Origin: Candidatus Hydrogenedentota bacterium
GTDB taxonomy: Bacteria; Hydrogenedentota; Hydrogenedentia; Hydrogenedentiales; CAITNO01
Reading direction: 5' to 3'
Assembly: GCA_903922535.1 (NCBI GenBank)
Contig: CAIXUF010000004.1
Location: 1-19,046 of the forward strand
Length of the DNA: 19,046 nt
Positions 1 to 9,400 of the stretch are shown here, in pieces; position 1 is the stretch's first letter, and the number at the start of each line of letters is the position of its first letter. The translations under genes and the position numbers were made by a program. The notes beneath the pieces are model-generated. The model saw only the letters and a program-made list of their open reading frames with translations, made no database searches and was not told the DNA's origin.

Positions 1-413
1 ATCTGGGAGGCCTGCTGGATGCCGAAACCCACCGAGGCGCCCAGGGCGCCGAGCGCCACCATCCCCTGCCCCATGAGCACCACGCCGAGGGCCATATTCA
101 GCCCGATGATCGCCGCCAGAACCAACTCTTTCCGACTCTCGCCCAGCACACGCCAAGATTTGTTCTTCGTCATGAGATAGGCAGGATAGAGGACATTGAG
201 CAGGGACCCGCCCAGCAATCCGACGGCCCACACCGCGAAGGTCGCGGGAATGTCGCCCGCACCCTGTTTTTTCATGGCTTCGACGATCGGCCCCTGCCCG
301 TAGACGAACGAGAGACTCATCCCGCAGGAGAGGACCCCGGCGATAACCGTCATCAGCAGACCGCCGAGGAAGCTCCCCGAGCGCTGTTCCTGTTTCTGCA
401 GGGCGCGGTCACG
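1..413 (-). pseudogene. RhaT-like sugar/proton symporter, internal fragment lacking its N-terminus
   Basis: In the minus frame whose codons begin at 413, 410 and so on, about 137 residues read without a stop to the window edge. They contain a cytoplasmic-looking RDRALQKQEQR stretch, then hydrophobic segments at roughly residues 13-38 (GGLLMTVIAGVLSCGMSLSF), 55-80 (AVWAVGLLGGSLLNVLYPAY), 95-120 (ELVLAAIIGLNMALGVVLMG) and a fourth that begins LGALGASVGFGIQQASQ. From memory this matches the second half of RhaT-family L-rhamnose/H+ symporters (GMS near the start of a helix, P-x-x-EA, and the ALGASVGF segment), from about residue 165 of a roughly 340-residue family. There is no start codon at the 5' end, and an in-frame TGA lies just upstream inside repeat-derived sequence, so the N-terminal half is absent. 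It continues off the left edge. It may be a true deletion remnant or an assembly chimera; the actual sugar is unknown. Confidence 0.72.
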
Positions 414-3400
414 TCCGAACCCGTCGCCGCCCCCTCATAAGCGCCCATGTCAATGCCCGCGCCCTGCGGACGCGCCACCCCCTGAATGTCCGCGGCGGGC
501 GCGCCTTCCGAGGTGCCCGTGTCAATGCAGGGCGAGCACAATTGAAGCTGGAAGTTGCCGCCGGCGGGGTCAACAAAGTAGGGGGCCGCAGACAGGTTGA
601 AGTCGCCGTCATAGCCCCCTTGAACATCCGAGTGGCGCACCGCCGGCGCGACACTGCTCCAGGAATTGATCTCGGGCTGCGAATCGCCATACAGAATGCA
701 GTTGGTCAATTCCAGCGTGGCGCTCTGCGTGGCGAAAAATACGCCGCCCGGATTTCCACAAGCGTTCGTGTCGATGTTGTTTGCGAAGGTGCAGTTTGTG
801 AAGCGTCCCACGGTACTGTAATTCAAATGATCCGCTCCGCCGCCGCAATTGCCGGAATTTCCGGTGAACTCACAGTTCACGGCCGTCAGTGTTCCAGCCA
901 TGGACTGATGAATCGCGCCGCCATAGGGGGCTGAATTGCCTCTGAACACGCTGTCGGAAATGTCTGTATCCGTGTATTGTACGCACAGCGCGCCGCCGGC
1001 CGAGCCCGCACCCGAATTGTTCAGGAAGGTTCCCCTCGAGATCGATATTTGGGAATAATCCCATGCGCTTATTGCGCCGCCATTGATAGAGGCATAGTTC
1101 CCCGAGAAGACGCAATCCGTGATATCCAGCACTATGCCGTGACAGTTTACAGCACCGCCATGTTGTGAGGAGCTGTTTCCAGTGAAGGTGCAGCGGAGTA
1201 ATGTCGCAGGAGAATACCAGAGATGCACCGCGCCGCCCTGGCCACCCCAGTTGGAATTGCCGGAGAAGGCGCAGTCCTCGAAGACCGATGTCACAGCGGG
1301 GCAGCCCTCAAACTCCACAGCGGCACCATAGACGGCATGGTTGCCGGTGAACACACACTTGCCAAACGTCGGGGCCGCATTGCTGCCGCCGTACGCGCCA
1401 CCGCCAACCCATCCCGCCGTGTTGTTGGAGAAGGTGCAATTCATCACCGCGGGCGATACGCCGGAGTTGTACAGGCCGCCGCCGGCCCAACTGTTGGTTC
1501 CCTGCGTGACGGTAAATCCGTCGAGCAGGGCCGCGTCCGCGCCAACCACGCAGCGGCGCGCATTTTGACCGTCAATGACGGTGAGGTTCGCCGCAATGTC
1601 GCGCCCGTCCAGCGAGCATTCCGTGCCCGCAAAACCGCCATAAAGTTTCACGCCGGACCGCAGGGTCACCACGGGATCACTTGCGGCGGCATAGGCGCCC
1701 GCAGCCACCCACACGTCGCTGCCGCCGGCGTTGGCAGCCGCGTCCACCCCGGACTGGATGTCCTGGAACGCCGTCTCCCAGGAAGCGCCGTCCCACGGGC
1801 CGGCGCTGTTCGCCGGATTGACGTGATAGACGGAGTACACACCCGTAACGGTCACCGTCCGCGTGACCTGGCTGGCGGCGTTTCCGTTGCCGTCGTCCAC
1901 ATTGTAGGTCACGGTGTAGGTGCCGACGACCGACGTGTTCACCGTGTCGCCGCCCACCAAGACGGTCAGGCCGGTGGCGCAGTTGTCCGTGGCGGTGGCA
2001 CCCAGTTCGGTGTAGGTGTCGCCGTGTACAACACTGACCGCGGCGTCTCCATTGAGGGTGATGACCGGCGGGGTGGTGTCCACAACACTCACCATCCGCG
2101 TGATCTCGGCGGCATTGTTGCCGTTGCCGTCGCCCACGTTGTAGGTCACGGTATAGGTGCCGGGCGCGGCCGTATTCACCGGGTTCACCGGGACAATGCT
2201 GGTTGTCAGGTCGCCCGAGCAGGCATCGACTGCCGTCGCGCCCGCGTCTGTGTAGGTTGCGCCGCACTCGACAGTGACCGCGGCATCGCCCACAAGCGTT
2301 ATTATCGGCGCCGTCACATCCGCAGACGTTGCCGCCCCCTCATAGGCGCCCATGTCCACGCCCGCGCCCTGGGGACGCGCCACCCCCTGAATATCCGCGG
2401 CGGGCGCGCCCTCCGCAGTGCCGGTGTCAATGCCCGGAGAACACAGTTGAAGCTGGAAATTGCCTCCTGCGGCGTCAACAAAGAACGGGTCCGCCGAGAG
2501 ATTGGACTCCCCGTCATAGCCCCCCTGGACATCCGAGTAGCGCACCACCGGCGCGACACTGCTGCGAGAATCAATCTCCGGCAGGGTGTCACCGTACAGG
2601 ATACAGTTGGTCAATTCCAGCGTGGCGTTCCAATTGGGATAAAAAGCGCCGCCAGCGCACCCATCGTATCCCTTGTCCGCGATGTTCTGGGAGAAGCTGC
2701 AGTTTGTGTAGCGTCCCACCGTACTGTAGTTCATGTGCGCGGCTCCTCCCCCGCCGCCCACATGGTTCCCCCAAAAGATGCAGTTGGCCGCCGTCAGGAT
2801 TCCGGAGGAGTGCTGAAGGATTGCGCCGCCCCAACCGGATGCAGAATTTGCGCGGAACTCGTTCCGAGAAATGTCCGCGCCAGAATCGTCCATGCGTATC
2901 GCGCCGCCACTGCTGTTTGTGCGGTTATCCGTGAAGGAACTTTCCGAAACGGTCAGTTGGGATCCACCCCATGCATAAATTGCCCCGCCGCTGCCGTCGC
3001 CCCGGTTCTGTGAGAAGGCGCATTGCACAGTTTCCAGGGCTGAGTTGTAGCAGGCAATGGCGCCCCCGATTGACGAAGTACAATTCGCGTCAAACGAGCA
3101 CCGGCTCAACGTCAGGGGAGTCCTGTACTGATACATTGCGCCGCCGTAGCCGCCCCAGTTGGCATTGTCGGAGAAGGCGCAGTCTTCCATGGTTGATGCG
3201 GGACAGGTGTCATATTCAACGGCCCCTCCATAGCCGGCCGGATTCCCCAAGAATTCGCAATCACTAAACGAGAAGGGGGTGCCGTAGAAGTACGCCGCAC
3301 CGCCGTAGTTGGCTTGATTCCCCGAGAACGCACAATTGCTGAACGAGGAGAGGGCGGCGTTGTCGGAGCACACCGCACCGCCCGTATAGGAGGCCCTGTT

Positions 3401-6400
3401 GCCCACAAAGGCACAGTTGGCCACCGACATGCCGTTGGTGTGCAACCCGCCGCCTTCGTACGCATTTCCCCGCGTGACGGTAAAGCCGTCCAGCACGGCC
3501 GGCCCCGCGCCCACCACGCAACGGTACGCATCTTGTCCGTCAATGACGGTGACGTTCGCCGAAACATCACGCCCGTCCAGCGCGCTTTCGGTGCCCGCAA
3601 AACCGCCATAAAGTTTCACGCCCGGCCGCACGGTCACCACGGGATCGCTTGCGGCAATATAGTTGCCCGCAGCCACCCACACATCGCTGCCGCCAGCGTT
3701 GGCAGCCACATCCACGGCGGACTGAATGTCCTGGAACGCCGTCTCCCAAGTGGCGCCGTCCCACGGACCGGCGGTGTTCGCCGCGTTGACATGATAAACC
3801 GAATACACGCCCGTGACGGTCACGCTCCGCGCTACCTGGTTGGCGGCGTTGCCGTTCCCGTCATCCACGTTGTAGGTCACCGTATAGGTGCCGACCACGG
3901 AGGTGTTCACCGTGTCGCCGCCCACCGAAACAGTCAGGCCCGTCGCGCAGTTGTCGCTGGCATTGGCGCCCAGTTCAGTGTAGGAGCTGCCATGCACAAC
4001 ACTGACCGCAGCATCTCCATTGAGGGTGATGACCGGCGGGGTCGTGTCCACAACAGTCACCGTCCGCGTGACCTGTGCCGCATTGTTGCCGTTGCCGTCA
4101 CCCACGTTGTAGGTCACGGTATAGGTGCCGAGCGCGGCCGTGTTCACCAGGTTCACCGGGACAATACTGGTTGTCAGGTCGCCCGAGCAGGCATCGCTGG
4201 CCGTCGCGCCCGCGTCTGTGTAGGTTGCGCCGCACTCGACAGTAACCGCGGCATCTCCGACAAGCGTGATTATCGGCGCGGTCACATCTGTGACCGTTGG
4301 CGCCCCCTCATAGGCGCCCATGTCCACACCCGCGCCCTGGGGACGCGTCACGCCCTGGATATCCGTGGCGGGCGCGCCCTCCACGGTGCCAGTGTCGATG
4401 CCCGGAGAGCACAATTGAAGCTGGACATTGCCGCCGATGGCGTCCACAAAGAACGGGTCTGCCGAAAGGTTGAACTCCCCGTTATACCCGCCCTGAACAT
4501 CCGAGTAGCGCACCACGGGCACCACACCACTCCATGCATTAATCTCAGGCTGAGAATCGCCGTACAAAATGCAATTGGTCAATTCCAATGTGGTGCTGTG
4601 GCTTACGTAGAATGCGCCGCCCGGATTGCCGTCGTATGCATGGGCAACGTTCCCGGCAAAGGTGCAGTTTGTGAATCGTCCAACTCCGCTGTAATTGATG
4701 TGCAAGGCGCCACCGCCGCAGCCCACGCCGTTGTCCAAGAAAACACAGTTGCCCGCAGTCAGCGTTCCGGAGCCAGCCTGCATGACTGCTCCGCCCCAAC
4801 CCGTCGCGTAATTTGAACGGAACTCGCTCCGGGAAATATCGGCGCCGGAATAGTCCGAGTCGATCGCGCCACCGCAGCTTCCAGAACCATTGGCGGCGTT
4901 GTGTGAGAAACTGCTGTCCGAGACTGTCAGTTCTGATCCGCCATAAACAAGAATCGCGCCGCCGCCACCATAGCACTCGTTCTCTGAAAAGGCACATTCC
5001 GCGATTTCCAGAGCGGCGTCGTAGCAGCTTATGGCACCCGCGTTTGACGGCGAGAAATTCGCGTCAAGCACGCACCGGCGCAGCGTCATGGGGGCCATGT
5101 AAAGGTATATCGCGCCGCCATAGGCGCCCCAAGTGGAGTTGCCGGTGAAGGTGCAGTCCTCCATGGTCGAAGTCGGGCAGTACTCGCACCCCACGGCGCC
5201 TCCCCATACGGTCCGGTTTCCGGAGAACATGCATCTGCCAAACGTGGCGGCTGCGTAGATGCTGTAGGCGCCGCCGCCGACGCCGTCGGCAACGTTGCCG
5301 GTGAAGGTGCAGCTCATCACCGTGGGCGCAACACCGTAGTTGTACATCCCGCCGCCGGCATAGCCGGCATACCCCTGCGTGACGGTGAAACCGTCGAGCA
5401 GGGCCGCATCCGCGCCCGTCACACAGCGGCGCGCATTCTGTCCGTCAATAACGGTGACGTTCGCCGCAACATCGCGCCCGTCCAGCGCGCTTTCCGTGCC
5501 CGCAAACCCGCCATACAGCTTCACGCCGGACCGCATCGTCACCACGGGATCGCTTGCGGCGGTATAGGCGCCCGCAGCCACCCACACATCGCTGCCGCCG
5601 GCATCGGCGGCCACGTCCACGGCGGACTGGATGTCCTGGAATGCCGTCTCCCAGGAAGCGCCGTCCCACGGGCCGGCGGTGTTCGCCGCATTGACGCGAT
5701 AGATCGCGTACACGCCCGTAACGGTCACGCTCCGCGTGGCCTGGTTGGCGGCGTTGCCATTCCCGTCGTCCACGTTGTAGGTAACGGTATAGGTGCCGAC
5801 CACAGAAGTGTTCACCGTGTCGCCGCCCACCGAAACGGTCAGGCCGGTCGCGCAGTTGTCCATGGCATTGGCGCCAAGCTCGGTGTAGGCACCACCGTAG
5901 GCGACGCTCACCGCAGGGTCTCCGTTGAGGGTGATGACCGGCGGGGTGGTGTCCACAACCGTTACCGTCCGCGCGACCTCGGCGGCGTTGTTGCCGTTCC
6001 CGTCGCCCACGTTGTAGGTTACGGTGTGGGTGCCAAGCGCCGCAGTGTTAACCGTGTCGCCGCCAACGGCTATGCTGCCGGTCAGGTCGCCCGTGCAGGC
6101 GTCACTGGCCGTCGCGCCCGCGTCTGTGTAGGCTGCGCCGCACTCCACAGTAACCGCGGCGTCTCCGACAAGCCTGATCACCGGCGCGGTCACGTCCGAA
6201 GCCGTTGCCGCCCCCTCGTATGCGCCCATGTCCACACCCGCGCCCTGGGGACGCGCCACCCCCTGGATATCCACGGCTGGCGCATCCGTTGCGGTGCCGG
6301 TGTCAATGCACGGAGAACACAATTGAAGCTGGAAATTGCCGCGTCCGGCATAAACAAAGAACGGGTCGGCCGCGAGGTTGAACTCCCCGGCATACCCCCC

Positions 6401-9400
6401 CTGAACATCCGAATAGCGCACCAGCGGTGCGACGCTGCTGGAGGAATAGATCTCCGGCTGAGTGTCGCCGTAGAGTATGCAGTTGGCCAGTTCCAGAACG
6501 GCACTCATATTGGCGTAAAATGCGCCGCCGGAACACCCGTCATATCTGTTCTGCGCAACATTATAGGAGAAGGTACAGTTGGTGTAGCGTCCCGTCGTGT
6601 ACCAGTTCTGATGCGCGGCCCCGCCGCCGCCGCGCGCGGCGTTGCCTGAAAATACGCAGTTGGACGCCGTCAAGGTTCCGCCGGAGGACTGAACGATTGC
6701 GCCGCCCCAACCGCACGCATAATTCCCGCGGAACACCGTCCGGGAAATGTCCACGTCAGAATAGTCCGCGTCTATCGCACCTCCGCCGGTGCCAGAACCG
6801 TAGGTGGCATTGTTTATGAAACTGCTGTCCGAGATGGTCAGTTGCGACCAGTCATACGCGAAGATCGCCCCGCCGCTGCCGTCACACTGATTGTCCGAGA
6901 AGGTGCATCCCGCCACGTCCAGGGCCGCGCTGTAGCAGATTAAGACGCCGCCGCTTGCCGGCGTGTAACTGCTGCTGAACGCGCACCGGCGCAGGGCCAT
7001 GGAGCCCTCGTAGATGTACATCGTGCCGCCGTTGCCGCCCCAGTTGGAATTGACGGAGAAGGTGCAGTCCTCCATGACCAGGCCGGAACAATATTCAAAC
7101 GCCGTGGCGCCGCCATGAACGCTCTGGTTTCCGGAGAACACACACTTGCCAAATGTGGCGGCCGCCCCATAGCAATAGGCCGCGCCGCCAATGCCTCCGG
7201 AAGTGTTGTCGACAAAGGTACAGTTCATCACGGTGGGCGCAACGCCGTAGTTGTGCATTCCGCCGCCGGCATAACCGGCATACCCCTGCGTGATGGAGAA
7301 TCCGTCAAGCAGCGCAGAATCCGCGCCCGTCACGCAGCGGCGCGTATCTTCGCCGTCGATCACAGTGAAGTTCGCCGCAGCATCACGCTGGTCTCGGGCC
7401 GTTTCCGTGCCCGCAAACCCGCCATACAGTTTCACGCCGGACCGCATCGCCACCACGGGATCGCTTGCGGCGGCATACGTGGCCGCAGCCACCCACACTT
7501 CGCCGCTGCCTGCGTTGGCGGCCGCGTCCACGCCGGACTGGATGTCCTGGAATGCCGTCTCCCAGGTGGCGCCGTCCCACGGGCCGGCGGTGTTCGCCGC
7601 GTTGACGCGCAGCGTCACGTACACGCCCGTGACGGTCACGGATCGCGTTACCGGAACGGCGCTGTTGCCATTCCCATCATCCACGGTGTAGATCACGGTG
7701 TGGATGCCGGCCACCGCGGTGTTCACTGCGTCGCCGCCAATCGTCACGACCAGGCCCGTGGCGCAGTTGTCTGCAACGGTGGCGCCAAGCTCGGTGTAGG
7801 TGCCGTCATACTCGACGGTCACCGCGGCATCCCCATTGAGGGTGATCACCGGAGCTGTCGTGTCCGCCACAGTCACCGTCCTTGTGACCTCGGCGGCGCT
7901 GTTGCCGCCGGCGTCATTCACGTTGTAGGTCACCGCGTAGACGCCGGGCACGGTGGTGTTCACCGTGTCGCCGCCCACCATAATGCTGCCGGTCAGGTCG
8001 CCCGAGCAGGCGTCGCCGGCCGTTGCGCCCGCGTCTGTGTAGGTTGCGCCGCACTCCACCGTAACCGCGGCATCTCCGACAAGCGTGATCACCGGTGCCG
8101 TCACGTCCGTGGACGTTGCGGCCCCCTCATAGGCGCCCATGTCCACACCCGCGCCCTGGGGACGCGCCACCCCGCGGATATCCGCGGCGGGCGCACCCGC
8201 CGGGGTGCCCGCGTCAATGGACGGGGAACACAATTGAAGCTGGAAGTTGCCGCCTTTGGCGTCCGCAAACAGCGGGTCGACATCAATATTGCCCTCACCC
8301 GCCCAGCCGCCCTGCACGTCCGACCAGGTGACGGTGGGGCTGGCGGACCACACCGAAATCGAGTTGGAGTTCTGCCACAGGATGCAATTGGTGACAACAA
8401 TGCCGGTGTCATAGGCGAGGCGGATGGCTCCGCCGTTTGCAGAATTGTTGTAGAAGGTGCAATTGACTGCGGTGAGCGTGCCCCCGTCGAGCGCAATACC
8501 CCCGCCATAAAGGGCGGTGTTGTTGTAGAAGAGCGAATTGGTCACCGTGAGGGCGGAACTCTGGGCATGAATGCCGCCGCCATTGTTGCGCGACATGTTG
8601 TCATGGAAGATGCAGTTGGACACCTGCGCCTGGGAATTGTCCGCAAAGATGCAGGCGCCCCAGCGCCCGGCATTGCCGTAAAAGACGCAATTGTTGATGG
8701 TCGGCGACACGTACTCAATGAGCAGGCCCCCGCCGTTGTCCCCACGATAGCCGCCGTCGTTGGCGTCTCCGTTTGTAATCGTGAATCCGTCGAGGGCGGC
8801 ATTGTCGGCTGCAACCACGACATGGACCGCCTTGGAGCCGTTGCGGGCGGTCAGGCCGTCAATGACGGTTTCGTGCAACGCCGGGTTTCTATCAGCCCGT
8901 TGTTCTTCGACACCGGCGAATCCGCCGAACAGGCTGACGCCCGGCGCCATCATCAGCGCGCCTTCGTCATTGTTTCTCAGTTCACCATAGACACCATTCG
9001 CCACCCACACTTCGCCGCCGCCGTGGTTGTGGGCCGCGTCGATGGCGGACTGGATGTCCTGGAACGCCGTATCCCAGGAAAGACCGTCCCACGGACCGGC
9101 GGTGTTCGCCGCGTTGACGCGCAGCGTCACGTACACGCCCGTGACGATCACGGATCGCGTGACCGGAACGGCGCTGTTGCCGTTGCCGTCGTCCACGGTA
9201 TAGGTCACGATGTGGGTGCCGGCCACCGCCGTGTACACCTTGCCTGCCGCAATGATGTTTGCCGTCAGGTTGCCCGCGCAGGCGTCCCAAGCCTCCGCCC
9301 CGGCGTCCGTGTAGATCGCGCGGTACTCCACGGTTACCGGATTGGATCCCAGGAGGGTGATGACAGGCGCAGTCGTGTCCGCCACGGTGAGCTTTGCCTC

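Larger units (their letters stand above)
402..9124 (-). repeat. Array B: five beta-helix modules with paired Ig-like linkers
   Basis: Module starts (RVNAANTAGPWDG or HVNAANTAGPWDG) fall near 9124, 7615, 5701, 3796 and 1828, giving periods of about 1,509, 1,914, 1,905 and 1,968 bp. Each unit is a helix plus DMGAYEG cap followed by two Ig-like domains. The last linker is cut off after DVTAP by the junction at 401/402. The first unit is shorter because its helix has five rungs rather than ten or eleven. Confidence 0.9.

Noticed and set aside
542..934. Plus-strand frame near the left end as a separate small gene
   Set aside because: It is antisense to the cap and last rungs of module 10, which are clearly coding on the minus strand, and similar frames recur at equivalent positions in other modules.
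1223..3013. 596-codon plus-strand open frame
   Set aside because: It is antisense to modules 9 and 10 and linker 9, with the same composition-driven pattern as the other antisense frames (such as 3314-4816 and 12617-13729).
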